Below, in pieces: positions 34,825 to 46,700 of a stretch of 64,000 bases of DNA. The stretch lies in the NCBI GenBank assembly GCA_947172415.1, contig OX359201.1:4588001-4652000 (forward strand), written 5' to 3'. The translations under genes and the position numbers were made by a program. How positions within the stretch are numbered: position 1 is the first letter of the stretch; each line of letters starts with the position of its first letter. Under the pieces are notes generated by a model, which was not told the DNA's origin, made no database searches, and saw only the letters and a program-made list of their open reading frames with translations. This DNA comes from Chondrosia reniformis (lineage: Eukaryota; Porifera; Demospongiae; Chondrillida; Chondrillidae).

Positions 34825-36620
34825 TCTCTAGTTTCTGTACTTTTTATGGAGCATAAGCTAGGAATTTGATTGTATTTTAAACCACTTTGGTTTTGCAATT
34901 TTCGACTGAATATCACGTCATTAAAATGGCGAATTTATTGAGGTCTTGACTCTGGGGCCATGAAAACTGTCATACTCAATAATAGCGTTATCGCTCTCGC
35001 TTCTACAAAAGAATACAGCTCGGAAAATTTAGAGTATTTTCGCTTATGAAGTAGTCCGAAGGCTTATTTCGTTTTTTAGTTACAGCGGGCGAAGAAGATG
35101 AAGAAGAAGATGAAGAAGAAGATGAAGAAGATGAAGAAGAAGAAAACGAAAAAGGGAGATTTCAAAATTCGTTCATTTGCCAACGATACACGGTCGCTTG
35201 CCTTCAAGGCCAATTTATAGCATGGCTGTTCTACATTTAACTCTACATAGTCTCGTTTCGGCGATTTTCAGCCTATTTCGGAATTTCGCTCCTATACCAA
35301 TGTATGGGGAAAACGAAACAACCAGTACCATCCCTACATAGAGAGTACTACCGTACTCTCTGATAGATAGCTTGTTTATTAATTAATCATTTCTATTCAT
35401 GGAGTCACATGTATCTACTTCGCTGGATAGCCATGAATGATTTCTAGTCGAAACTCAATAACAATAACAACTTGCTGAATAGGCTGGGTCATGTTCTGCA
35501 TGTTGTCTATTGTTCTTGAACATGAACTCGAAAACAATAAACAAAATTTTAGTTTAACACGATTTTCCGCCAAGTTCACGATGTTTCCCGCCGACGATTT
35601 CTAATAAATAGTCGAGGAAATTTTCATTCTTTGGCCTCCGGGCTATCAACTCTGGAGGTCTGCTTTGGTGTGGATCGATGCGAAGACCGTGGTAGGAGCA
35701 CGACCATGGTACCATGCGACAAAGGGTCATCGGTGTTCGTATAGTGGGGTGGTCTCTCTACCTATGGGTTAGTGCCTGGAGATGTATCTCACTATTAATC
35801 AACTTTGTTGGTTCTCACTATACGACCCGTACCTGGAGGAGCGTGGGTCCAGTGCCACTACGTAGTCGGTCAGGAACCCCTGTTGTAGGCTGCAGCTTCA
35901 GGTTGGTTTTGAAGGTATTTGCATTTCAATTTGCATTCAGTTTTCGTATCCATGTGTCAATGTATAGTATTTCATTGTATATCATGTATTTTCAATTCTT
36001 TTCTTATAGTTCATTGAACTGATGGGTCCCTACTCTAAAGCGCCTGGCCGATCCCAATGAGCTAAAGTCTGTGTGCAGTGTTCCCAAGCTACGTTGTGTG
36101 CACATGATGATTCTCATTGGTGGGAGTTTGTGGCCCGCCAGGGTCGGGCTTGTTCTGTTCGTAGCGTGAGGCAGGGCAAGACTAGTAACTGGTCATAGGA
36201 CGGTCAGGTACGCCGGATCGCTCCCGTGCAACTTCTCTTACGACGCAAGTAGTGGAAGTGTCAAACAGAGTTGAGAAACCGGAGGCCATTTGGGGCACGA
36301 AGTACTTCTACCTCCTCGTGGTGTGCCCTGGGATCACCTTTACTACACTCAGTAATGTGATGCGAAACGAAGTACTGCGGCATCGTTCCAGTAACACTCA
36401 AAAGGAGAAGAAACAGCATGGCAACCATGAAGAACTTGTTTATTTTTAAGAACTACATTGTTTGAACATTTTTTAATTTTATACCATGTACATGTACGTT
36501 TCAGAATTGTCAAACAGAAGTGTATTATACAATCCCAATTGGCGATACTAATCTCATAATGAGCTTGAGAGTGGTAATAAAGCTCATCACCAATATAAGC
36601 ATTCAGGATACTCTTGCAAA
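34825..36620. other. Unassigned region with GC-richer block (about 35560-36420)
   Basis: A GAA-rich run (35095-35150) is followed by a stretch of clearly higher GC than its surroundings. It has plus-strand frames of 102 aa (35714-36022) and 65 aa (36252-36449), neither of a recognised family. At 35736-35746 and 35816-35826 ttcgtatagtg and cactatacgac are inverted copies about 80 bp apart. It could be an exon of an unknown gene, a noncoding transcript or a mobile element remnant; nothing decisive is seen. Confidence 0.3.
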
Positions 36621-36679
36621 TTATTGCATAACAAGTGTTACAAAGGCCCCGGCAAGATTGTAGCCACGTTGCAAGTCTA

Positions 36680-36850
36680 TTAAAAAAGAAAAAAAAGAAA
36701 AAACTTCGAACAAAGTAAAACGAAAAAGAAAAAAGGAAAAAAAGGAAAAAACTTCGAACAAAGTAAAACGAAAAAGAAAAAAGGAAAAAAGGAAAAAACT
36801 TTGAACAAAGTAAAACGAAAAAGAAAAAAAGAAAAAAAATCCGAAGTAAG
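36680..36850. repeat. Purine-rich tandem repeat, about 4 copies
   Basis: A unit of about 40-50 bp: aaaaaacttcgaacaaagta then aaacgaaaaagaaaaaagg. Minus-strand frames rich in Phe and Ser across it are artefacts. Confidence 0.85.
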
Positions 36851-37264
36851 TAAAAAAATATAAAAGAAGATGACAGACATAATTAAGCATTTCAAATTGC
36901 TATGCTATATATATATAATCAAGAAACGTTTTTTAGCTTCTTTTAGCTGAAGGTACATCCAAAATATCAATTAAGGCTGCCCAGAACACAAATCTCATGC
37001 AGATTCCAAGAAATGAGAGATATTAAAACCAGCTCGCATTGCATTACACTCATTAAGACTGTCCCTTCGTAGAAGTAAGTTTGTATCAATGTGTTAGAAT
37101 TAAAAAGTTTTTAATGTATGATTAAATCAAAAGTACAAAGCACAACAGATTCATGTGTATAATGTAATAGTATGGAGCATATATATAGCTTCATATTCAA
37201 TCTACATATTGTATTTGTCAATGAATTCTTTTAAGTTGGATAGGCTCTTGGAAGTGATGATGTA

Positions 37265-37513
37265 TTACTCTTCGTACAGTGACTTGCCGATGTATCTCTC
37301 TCTGCTGTGTCTGGTCTTGCAAGGTGTGGCTTTGCTCAGTTGAAGTACATGTGGCTCGCCCGTATCCACAGGTATGTTATTAACTACTACTTGATGGTTG
37401 GGAGGCACAAGAGCTTTGGAGTGGTCAGCTTGCAGTCCTAAAGCCCTTTTCCTCCTTTTTTCTAGCCTCTCCTCAACAAGGTCTCGAAGATTTCCTTTTC
37501 TTTTTGCAACCAT
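37265..37513 (-). CDS. Possible small basic protein or exon, unrecognised
   Basis: An 82-codon frame starting MVAKRKGNLRDLVEERLEKR and ending YIGKSLYEE. The N-terminal 30 residues are strongly basic and helix-forming; the middle (VVVNNIPVDTGEPHVLQL) is mixed. It lies between dispersed repeats with no neighbour to support it. It may be a real short gene, an exon, or part of a mobile element. Confidence 0.3.
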   Translation of the reverse strand: MVAKRKGNLRDLVEERLEKRRKRALGLQADHSKALVPPNHQVVVNNIPVDTGEPHVLQLSKATPCKTRHSRERYIGKSLYEE

Positions 37514-37936
37514 TGGAAGACAGAAGTATTTCTGAATTTGAAGATGGCTACATACTCTATATAATATCTACATGTACATGCATATGTCCATCTTTACGTA
37601 TTCCTGTTCTATAAACAGTGTAATAAGTAGTTACACAAATCAACAATCATTACAGGCATATACTTAAACAATACACAAATAATACTGCTTCTATAACTTA
37701 TTATTATATAGAAAAGTGTATAACTATATAATCTACAGGTATAGGTATAAAGAAACACCAGTTTGACTCACACTCTTCTTATTCTTGTTTCTTTTCTTTC
37801 CTTTCTGTGCATTCATGTAGAAATGTAATATATATACGTATATACATACGTACACATACTATAACAATTAACTTGCATGAGGTAAAATAATACTACTTGT
37901 ATAACTTTAAATTTGTGCACATGATTATTAGTATAT

Positions 37937-39120
37937 ATATCCCATCTACTATATGCTGATGACTTAGTACTTAGGGAAGCCAACGGAGAGGATCTACAGA
38001 AGAGTTTGGACGTAGTAGGCTCTTGGTGTGATGCTAACTCCTTGATAATTAACAATAACAAATCGGGAGTATTACATGTTAGACCTAAAAAGAAACCGAG
38101 AACCACCCAAGTATTCACCATCAAACGAGTACCAGTTGAAATTAGAGACTCATATACCTATCTAGGCATTCCTATTACTGAGCATTTGGATACTAGAGCG
38201 ATGATGGAAGATGGGCTGACAAAAGGTAATAGAGCCCTCAGCGCTCTAATCTGCAAGTGCAGAGATTTTGACCCTCAATTCTTGTTGTTTAGCAAACTGT
38301 ACGACACCCTGGTAACCACAGTCATAGACTATGGAGCAGAAGTGTGGGGGACAAGGGCAGTAGATAGGTCAGTAGACAGGGTACAGAATAGGGCTATTAG
38401 AGGATTTCTAGGGGTAGGTATCCATCATCCTATTACAGCCTTAGAAACTGAATGTGGCTGGATACCAACTAGGTGGAGAGTGAGACTTAAAGTATTAATG
38501 TATTGGAGGAAGCTCTTAATTATGCCAGATACCATAGTGATTAAAAAGATAATTAACCACATTCTAGCCCGGGACATAAAGGTGGGATGGATTCTTAAAA
38601 TAAATGACATCTTTGAAAAGTTGAAGTTAGGGAACCCTCTTGATTGTAAAAGCCTATCTGGGAACGAATTCAAATCAGTAATATGTAGTTGCCTTACAAG
38701 AGAACTTAAGAAGGAATGGAATGATAGTATGAATGGTAGTAGCAAGCTAAGGGACCTAGCCAGTCTGATGGATAGTGAGGAACCAAGTTATAGTACTGAA
38801 ATTAGAAATAGGGAGGTTAGAAAAGTCTGATAGTCAAACTGAGAGGTGGTACAGCTAGACTAAGGATTGAGGAGGGAAGGTGGCTACAGATAGAAAGGGA
38901 AGATAGAATATGCCAAAATTGTAACTTAATAGAAGTGGAAGACTGTGCCCATTTTATCTTTAGGTGTGGAAAACCTATGCTAGTCTGCTTGAAGAGTTAA
39001 AAGAAGTAGATAATAGTTTTGACAGTAAAATGCATGAAGAGAAATTATTAGTAGTATTAAGAGAGGCCTGTAAAAGTAAAAGAATTGGTTCGTTACTGTT
39101 GACAATGTGGAAAAACGTAC
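37937..39120 (+). mobile_element. Broken LINE: 3' half of reverse transcriptase and zinc knuckle
   Basis: Starts inside the catalytic box (YADDLVLREANGEDLQKSLD), continues with NNNKSGVLHVRPKKK, YLGIPITEHLD, DYGAEVWGTRAVDRSVDRVQ and TECGWIPTRWRVRLK in one frame to 38830. In another frame it reaches a zinc-binding motif (CQNCNLIEVEDCAHFIFRC, about 38913-38970). A further frame change precedes YASLLEELKEVDN. So it is 5' truncated with at least two frameshifts. The family is a non-LTR retrotransposon; clade uncertain. Confidence 0.85.
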
Positions 39121-40197
39121 CTACCCTGGCAATTAACCCCCATGGCTCCCTCACCTGTATATCACCCTTGTTTTTATACATATGTATACGTTTCAATTAT
39201 TATTCACATGTATATTCACTCACCTTATTTGTTGTATACAACCACACCCACATACACCAATTACCTTTTCATACCTTAGTATAGATGCCATATATCAACA
39301 AATGTTCCAGTCTTAAAGGTGTCTCAGCTAATAACCACAGCAGATTTTATTATCCTTGAGAGGGAGCTAGGAATACCAACGGTTACATGCATTCACATAA
39401 TCAACTGAGTTAAGGACTATTTGGTAACTTGCACATAAGGACATAAAAAGGCCTTTATACCATATGATGTTCCTTATGTGCAAGTTACCAAATGGTCTCT
39501 AACCCAGTTTCATGCATGCAACTAACCCTCGGTATTGCTATGTACATTGTATATGTATAAATTAAAATATAGGACCTGATAATATAAACATGTTCAATAC
39601 ATCCAATAACAGCCACATAATAGTGCACTTGTATGGCTCTGATCATCTCTTAAACATGTACTTGCTAGTTATTGAATGTAGATCTACATAATAGTGCATG
39701 CCACTGACTGAAATAATTATTAGTCCGGACATTGCCAAACTTTTCCCACTAGAATGACGTCACATGCAGCGATCCGATTACCGATGGCAACGTCCGGTCT
39801 GGACAACCGACCCAAAAAGTACATAGGATGCTAGATAAAATGGCTGTACAGATATTGCGCATCGACCCAAAAAGTACCAAAAGTACATAGGATGCTAGAT
39901 AAAATGGCTGTACAGATATTGCGCATGGGGAGGGACTAGGAAACACATGCACTCAGTTAGATAATTGGCAAACTGCAGTATACATATATTTTAAATTTAT
40001 TTCTAGACAAAGAATGTTCGTTTCATGACATAGGTTCCTAGATTATCAAAGAAGGGAGCACATACCTACAGATTTATTTAGGGCACGTGAGAGCACTTGC
40101 ATAATTGGTCTGCACGCTTCAGGAGTTGCTGTAAGGAAGCATGCAAGCTTAGGCTTAGTTTTAGCATTAGTCTGACAAATGTGTACGTCATCTAGCA
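39121..40197. other. Intergenic, with hairpin and duplicated repeat
   Basis: Contains an inverted repeat at 39417-39496 (arms of about 28 bp with ttggtaacttgcacataagg) and the dispersed element described next. The final 200 bp upstream of 40198 is the likely promoter of the WD40-like gene; no motif is recognised. Confidence 0.4.
39730..39935. repeat. Dispersed repeat with internal tandem duplication
   Basis: Contains cactagaatgacgtcacatg and acgtccggtctggacaaccg, then a block of about 55 bp (cgacccaaaaagtacatagg to gatattgcgcat) present twice. A related copy in inverted orientation is at 58625-58783. Confidence 0.75.
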
Positions 40198-41703
40198 ATG
40201 TATCAAGGCGTACGTAGCTATTGCGCTACTAACGATGTACCCAATCCAAAGAGATCCAACTTTAAAGCACATTCGTCTATCAGTAGTACTTTCAGGTACT
40301 TCGACGGTATTCAAAGGAGACAGGTATTCGGAGCTACGCATATCAACCCTGCCTTCGGTAGAACATTATTTCAACATTGCCCCCTTCGTACCACAATCGG
40401 CGAGAGTACAGCTGTTAATCAAAGTGCAACTTCTTCTGTTCTTACTAATTATTTAGCCGTCAGCCACGGTTCCAGATTTGTAGCTCACTCGACTGAAAGT
40501 AAGTTTGTTTCCATCTACTCGACATCGAGCGTTCGTTCATCTCTTGTTCAAATTCCCAAACAAGAAGATGATCTAGAACCAGCGCAACTTGTTGTGCGAG
40601 ATGTGGAGACACTCGGTCAATGTGCTTTTTTAAAGACTCGATCTAACCAAGACGTTCTTGTCACTACGTCCAAAAGTAGTGGCCATATGAACACGTTCGT
40701 AAAGTTATGGGATCTGAGGTACACCAAGAGTAGTGTAGCTACGCATTTGTTAGAGGGCTCACTGATGGACATGACCAACACCCGTGGCGAAGACACTTCT
40801 AGAATGTTCTTCAGCAGTTTTGAAAATAAAATCTATTCTATTGATTTTGACGATGCGTTATTTGCTGTAGCAAATGGCAAGGTAGGAGAAGCAAGTTTGA
40901 GAGATTCTTCAAGTGACCACCATATTCTCTCTTTGACCAGTTCGCCCTTGGTCCTATATTCTGAAGAAAAAGAGTTACTATTAGCTATACAAGGCAGTGG
41001 TCATATCTGGATATTTCAAATGGAAGATTTAGAAAAGAATATGTCTTATTTTAAAAAAACAGTACTAGCACCAGAATATTTTAGCCAGGGCCTTCTCCAG
41101 TGGATGGTGGGATGTCCACAAGACTGCCGTTTTGGGTGTGTTTCTCCTTCAGACTACTTGCCAATGGGTTTTAAAAAAGTAAGAAAGGTAATGTCTTCCA
41201 GAATTTGGAAACACAATGGTGCACTGTACCTTTGTCTCAATATGACTGTCTCCTATACCGACAATGATCCTTCAAAGGGACTAGGCAGTGGGAGCACTTC
41301 CAACCAATCAGACAATCAAGACATAATCATAGTTTTGAAGTGTGAAAGTGGATTTCAAGAATCGCCACTAACAACTTCACATTTTGCTGTACAGCGGCCT
41401 TACTGTAAACTCTCCTGTAAGGATATTGGCTTTGGATTCAACAACCAACTATTAGCAGTACCCTCATATCATGGAATTAAACTGTATTCCATGCAAGCTG
41501 TAGAAGATAGTGAGCAGTTGCCTCAGCCGTTTCTGGATCCTATGAACCTGTTCTTAGGACGACAGCCTCATTCCTTGCCTCTAATCAGGGAGATACCCTT
41601 GGAGTCAAAATCAGTCTTAAATTGCAAAGTTTCCCCAAGGGAACCAATTGTGTTCTTTGCTAACAAGAATGGTCTGATTCAATCACTTCAACCAAAGCTC
41701 TAA
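40198..41703 (+). CDS. WD40-like beta-propeller protein, 501 aa, single exon
   Basis: One uninterrupted frame of 501 codons from MYQGVRSYCATNDV to IQSLQPKL. A WD-type strand end is visible near residues 168-175 (FVKLWDLRYTKS), with further propeller-like segments such as LLAIQGSGHIWIFQMED (about 266-282) and IGFGFNNQLLAVPSYHGIKL (about 417-436). The N-terminal 60 residues are Ser/Thr/Arg-rich and may be disordered. No signal peptide or membrane segment. I cannot place it in a named family; DCAF-type adaptors were considered without a convincing match. Single-exon structure among intron-rich neighbours is notable and could mean a retrocopy or simple intron loss. The start is the first ATG; a later one is possible. 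Confidence 0.8.
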   Translation: MYQGVRSYCATNDVPNPKRSNFKAHSSISSTFRYFDGIQRRQVFGATHINPAFGRTLFQHCPLRTTIGESTAVNQSATSSVLTNYLAVSHGSRFVAHSTESKFVSIYSTSSVRSSLVQIPKQEDDLEPAQLVVRDVETLGQCAFLKTRSNQDVLVTTSKSSGHMNTFVKLWDLRYTKSSVATHLLEGSLMDMTNTRGEDTSRMFFSSFENKIYSIDFDDALFAVANGKVGEASLRDSSSDHHILSLTSSPLVLYSEEKELLLAIQGSGHIWIFQMEDLEKNMSYFKKTVLAPEYFSQGLLQWMVGCPQDCRFGCVSPSDYLPMGFKKVRKVMSSRIWKHNGALYLCLNMTVSYTDNDPSKGLGSGSTSNQSDNQDIIIVLKCESGFQESPLTTSHFAVQRPYCKLSCKDIGFGFNNQLLAVPSYHGIKLYSMQAVEDSEQLPQPFLDPMNLFLGRQPHSLPLIREIPLESKSVLNCKVSPREPIVFFANKNGLIQSLQPKL

Positions 41704-42058
41704 TTTTTGAACTTTACCATGCAGCTCACAGAACAGCAAAGGGATTGCTGCTTGTAAATCAGCCAACATTGCTACATATGACAGATGGTTTTACATAGTA
41801 TTTAGTTTAATGTGTGGATTGGTGGCTGAATGTAGCCTTCCTGAAACTAATCTCTTTTACAATCTTTACAGTGTATGTACATGTGCTTGCAGACTAATAC
41901 AGTGAAACATGTACAAATTCGAATACCACATGTAAGGGGTGGAAACGTAGGCGTTTGTGTTTAAAAATGGCTGCTTATTAACAGCATTGGCGGGTTAGAA
42001 TGGGAATATGAAAGAGTTGCATCACCTGAGACACGTGCACGCGCACATGATCATGACA

Positions 42059-43559
42059 ATGAGTACCTATTTGTGCCGACGGGTGCTGCGAAACGTTGCT
42101 GCAAATCCATTGTCTACATCGTCCTTTTCATTTAATAGAGGATCTTGGACTGAAAGGTACGGTGTGCGATATCTTATTTGCGTTATAGGCCATACATTTC
42201 ATTTATGGTTAGCCTTTACCTGACAGAGGTATTTCACAGTCACTATGTTTGTTGTGTACTCGGTAAAGGTTGAAACGATGGACTTCTGACGAAAGTAATC
42301 AAAGCTCTGAGTTGAAAAGTTCAAAGGAAACTCAAGAAAAATCAAACATTTCAGATGAAATAGACTCAAGTGAAGCAGCATTGCAACTTAAAGAGAAGGA
42401 GCTTTCTACTCTTCGAGAACAAATAAACGATGTAGAAGTGAGTTAACTGGTTGATGGTTCATGTTTGTTTGAGCCATAGCACTGAATTGTATACCTTTAT
42501 ATACATACATACCTACATACATAGCACTGAAGTGTATACCTTTATATACATACATACCTACATACATAGCACTGAATTGTATACCTTTATATACATACAT
42601 ACATAGCACTGAATTGTATACCTTTATATACATACATACATAGTACATACAACCAAGGAATAATGTGAATCCTCCATAAAATAGAAGTCTGTCAAAACAG
42701 GTGTGTTCACCAGTACCGGTTTAACATTAACTGTTACATGTAAGTAGGCTTATGATGAAGTTTAACATCATTTATTGCCTTTTTCAATTGTCTGATAATC
42801 AATGGTGTCCAAAAAATGGAGACCCTTCCCTGTATTACCTACCAGATGATAAGGTTTCCATAGTAGTGCGAAACAATTACTAAATTATTTCAGGATGTTT
42901 CAGTCTGTAGACCTTTGTATGCTGAATGCCTGTAAATGAGTTACACCTCAACTATAAACATAGTGATTAGTGAGATATTCCAGATAGTCCTGAAATAATT
43001 TAATAATTGTTTCACGCTGCTATGGAAAGCTCATCTTCTTAAGTTGTCATATAAGGAATGTAGTAATCAACCTTTATTCTATCAATCTATTGTTTTTTTA
43101 ACTTTACAATTATAGGACAAGTATAGGAGAAGTTTGGCAGAAATGGAGAACGTGAGACAGAGAATGTTTAAACAGATTGAGGAAGCAAAATTGTTTGGCA
43201 TTCAATCTTTCTCCAAGGATTTATTGGAGGTTGCAGATGTACTCAATGTGGCCTTGGTCAGTGCTACAGCTGATAAAAGTGAAGAAGGAGGCAAAAGTGA
43301 AGCAAAAACACTTTCTTCCATAATTGAGGGATTGAAGCTAACTGAGGCACAGCTACTGAAAGTTTTTAAGAAAAATGGCTTGGAGCAGGTATTGCCCAAT
43401 GTGGGGGATCCATTTGATCCCAGCATTCATGAGGCCTTGTTTCAAATGGAAGGAGGCACTGCCGGAACAGTTGCCCAAATATCACTAATTGGGTATACTC
43501 TTAAGGGAAGAACCATTAGACCAGCTAAAGTAGGAGTCTTCAAATCTTCAGCACAATAA
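42059..43559 (+). CDS. GRPEL1: GrpE-like nucleotide exchange factor, mitochondrial
   Basis: Exons 42059-42156, 42269-42437 and 43116-43559 join in frame to 236 residues. The protein releases ADP from mitochondrial Hsp70 (mortalin) in the matrix. Seen: an Arg-rich presequence (MSTYLCRRVLRNVAANP); a long charged helix (LQLKEKELSTLREQINDVED, then KYRRSLAEMENVRQRMFKQI) matching the GrpE dimer coiled coil, where bacteria have YLRALADFENLRRR; FSKDLLEVADVLNVAL; GLEQVLPNVGDPFDPSIHEA, the hallmark of the beta domain; and IGYTLKGRTIRPAKVGV at the end. ATGs at 42047 and 42053 are in frame and equally possible starts. GRPEL1 versus GRPEL2 is not resolved; the symbol follows the usual single-copy gene. 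Confidence 0.93.
42478..42645. repeat. Short tandem repeat in GrpE intron 2, about 4 copies
   Basis: Units contain agcactgaattgtatacc followed by tttatatacatacatac, with variable cctacatac lengths. Confidence 0.9.
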
Positions 43560-43761
43560 ATTGCATCAATTAAAGTTTTTAAAATATATATTATTTCCAG
43601 TATGTACTGACCATAAATAATTCTATACACACGTTACTGTTTATATTTGCGTTCGAAATACGTTTTTGTAGTTTAGGCACGTGACATCATATGACTGCCA
43701 CATGACCAAACCTAAACCACAGCAACTTGCCACGTGTTATTCCTTCAATTCAAAACAAAAG

Positions 43762-46700
43762 ATGGAAAATTCTTTGGAGAAGGACCCAGATGCCATAAAA
43801 TTGTTTATCGGACAGATTCCCAAGAGCTACACCGATGTCGATCTGAGACAATTATTTAGTATATATGGTGCGATTTATGAGTTAACTATATTGAGAGAGA
43901 AGAATACCAACGCTCACAGAGGTGCGAACTTGTGTATGTATGTACATATGTTTACAGTTCTAAAAGCTGTATTTTTTAAGAATTCAAAAAGTAAAGATGT
44001 TTGGACATGATTTATGTTTAAATGCACTATTTTCTCTATATCCAAAAGGTAGACGACTGATATAATCGCATATAATTGCCATTTATCGTTTTCTCCTTTT
44101 TTGGTTTTGATTTTGTGCACTTGCTCTTCGTTAGGTTGCGCCTTCCTGACGTTTGTGCATCGCGAATCTGCGGAGGAGGCCATGCAGGAGCTTCATGGAA
44201 ATAGGGTCCTTCCTGGAGTGAGTGGTAATGCGGTGTGCAATGTGGTTGTAAGTTGGAAGTGTAACTATTCGTTCTCCTCCTCGTGTGTAGATGTCACATG
44301 CCATTCAAGTAAAGCCAGCTGATAGTGAAGGAAAGGCAGGTATGGTTACTTGTGCAGTGTTTTTTAGGAAATGTCACAAGAGGGAGGGATACAATGTAGA
44401 AAGATATTGAAAGGCAACCTAGTTCAATTGGTTCCTAGGATAAAATCATAATCATTTTCTGAATACCCTTATTAAATATAAATCCTATTTTGTGTATCTT
44501 TCACCATTTCCCTAGTTTCACATTTAGCAGTTACATACGTATGTATGTAGCATTTATTAAACTGTTGTTTTACAGGTAGTGTTTTTACAGACGGGTTTTT
44601 GGTTATACAGATCAACTATTATTGACTAAAACAAACTTGTGAATCTGTTGCATTATAAGCCTGTATACATTGTTAAGCCATCACTCATCACTTAAGAAAG
44701 TTAGGTTAAATATTCTTATTAAAGGGTCATTTTCATATCTCCTTCATACAGAGGAGAGAAAACTGTTTATTGGCATGATTCCACATAGTTACAAGGAAGA
44801 AGATATAAAGCCAATGTTTGAAAAATATGGGACAATTGAGGAATTAAACATTCTCAAGAAGCCAGATGGTAATAGTAAAGGTAGGGTCATTGGTAGAGCT
44901 TTTAATTCGGAAGCAGTCATTTTGTTAGTGTTTTAATTAAATATGGTTGCTGTAGTGAATAAAATTTTAAGTGTTCAACCACAATTGTACTGATTTGGAG
45001 ATGTATCCTTGTAAAGCCTAATTAGTTTTTTCAGCACTGTTATATTTTTGAAGTTGGCAGTAGCCCATTCGCCCCTCGACAGCCCATTCACCCCTCAATG
45101 GCCCATTCGCCCCACACCAGCCCATTCACCTGCACCAGCCCATTCACCCCACACCAGCCCATTCACCCCTCGACAGCCCATTCACCCCTCGACAGCCCAT
45201 TCACCCCACACCAGCCCATTCACCCCTCGACAGCCCATTCGCCTGCACCAGCCCATTCACCCCACACCAGCCCATTCACCCCTCGACAGCCCATTCACCC
45301 CACACCAGCCCATTAGGTCTACAGAGAAACACCACTTTCCTATGTACATTTGTGTATGTACGTACCTATATCACAATATACGTACATACGTACGTATCTG
45401 TATTAATATATTCATCCTTCCATCATCTCTACAAAACAAGACAACTGCTGTCTAGGGTGTACAGTACTATTATGTGCATGTTTACCCACATACATACGTA
45501 GGTTGTGCCTTTCTGAGATACGCCACCAAACACCAAGCAAGAACAGCCATTTCAGAAAAGCACCACTCAGTTACCTTACAAGTATGTCTGTATGTGGCAT
45601 GACATAGTGATACGTATGTATACATTCCTGTAACTATAGTAACAATAATAATGTAACACTTTATCAGCTAACTCACTTGAGCTTCTAATGTATGTATGTT
45701 GCAAACAAGTATACAGTCATGACTGTTTAATCTGGCTGCATTGGTTTCACAAGAATTTAAAAGGTCTATAAAATGTCACCCCCAACACCATGTCATGACC
45801 ACGTATACGTAGAAATTTTCGTGGGTGAAATATTTCGTGGGTTAAATTTTCGTGGTTGAAGCCACCCACGAAATTTGCCACCATTGATCGCACGGTGGTT
45901 TCGCTGACAGTCTTCTCCAGTCTTTGTGAGAACACTCGGGCTGCCGACACAACTCCATGCTGGCAGGCATACTTGCCTATCTCGGAACGCACGGTGGGGC
46001 TGTAGGTCTTGTACAGTCCACGCTTCTGTTTGGCTGTTTCCTTCGTGACCTCCTGCACAAGCCGGTTCGCTTCCACAATGGATGACAATGGTAGAGTCAA
46101 AGAGAGCTGGCCTCGGGGGTCAGGTAGTCCACCGACAGGTCGCATATAGCGTAAGACAGCCATCTTCTCACTTCTTTGCACGCGTGTGATAACAATGCTC
46201 TAATTATATGTGGTGGCAAAATTTTCGTGGGTTTAATTTTCGTGGTTGAGGGGACCCACGAAAATTTCAACACAACGAAAATTTCTACGTATACAGTACA
46301 TAGTTCATAACTGACTGCTACATTTCTAGTGCAGATATCAGTGAACCACAAACATAATGCACGCTCTAAATAAGCATGCAGACTGAAATTGTTTGATTAT
46401 AGCCCAGCTAAAATCCGGTGGTTAATGTACGTATCAATTATACAAAATGTGTTATTACCAGAAACCAAGGGCCGGCCGGTACATACAAAATTATATTATT
46501 TAGATCCATTTCCTTGAAAAGTCAGCCATCAAGGGAACTGGATTATAAAGTACTAAACAGTCACGACTGTATTTCCAATTCTGTAATGTTCAAGTAGACA
46601 CTTTTCATATCCTTAAGCATAACTCGACCTACGTACATGCATATGTATGTGTGTCTTATCAGGGTTGTACTCAGCCGATGGTTGTCAAGATAGCGGACAC

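Noticed and set aside
36621-36895. Phe/Ser-rich minus-strand frames
   Set aside because: Complement of an A/G-rich tandem repeat, not protein-like in composition.
38425-38745. Minus-strand 106-codon frame
   Set aside because: Antisense shadow of the LINE reverse transcriptase frame on the plus strand.
40235-40456. 73-codon frame overlapping the WD40-like gene
   Set aside because: Alternative-frame shadow of the 501-codon frame.
45048-45455. Pro/His/Ser-rich frames of 135 and 72 codons
   Set aside because: Minisatellite in CELF intron 4; both frames are repeat-driven.
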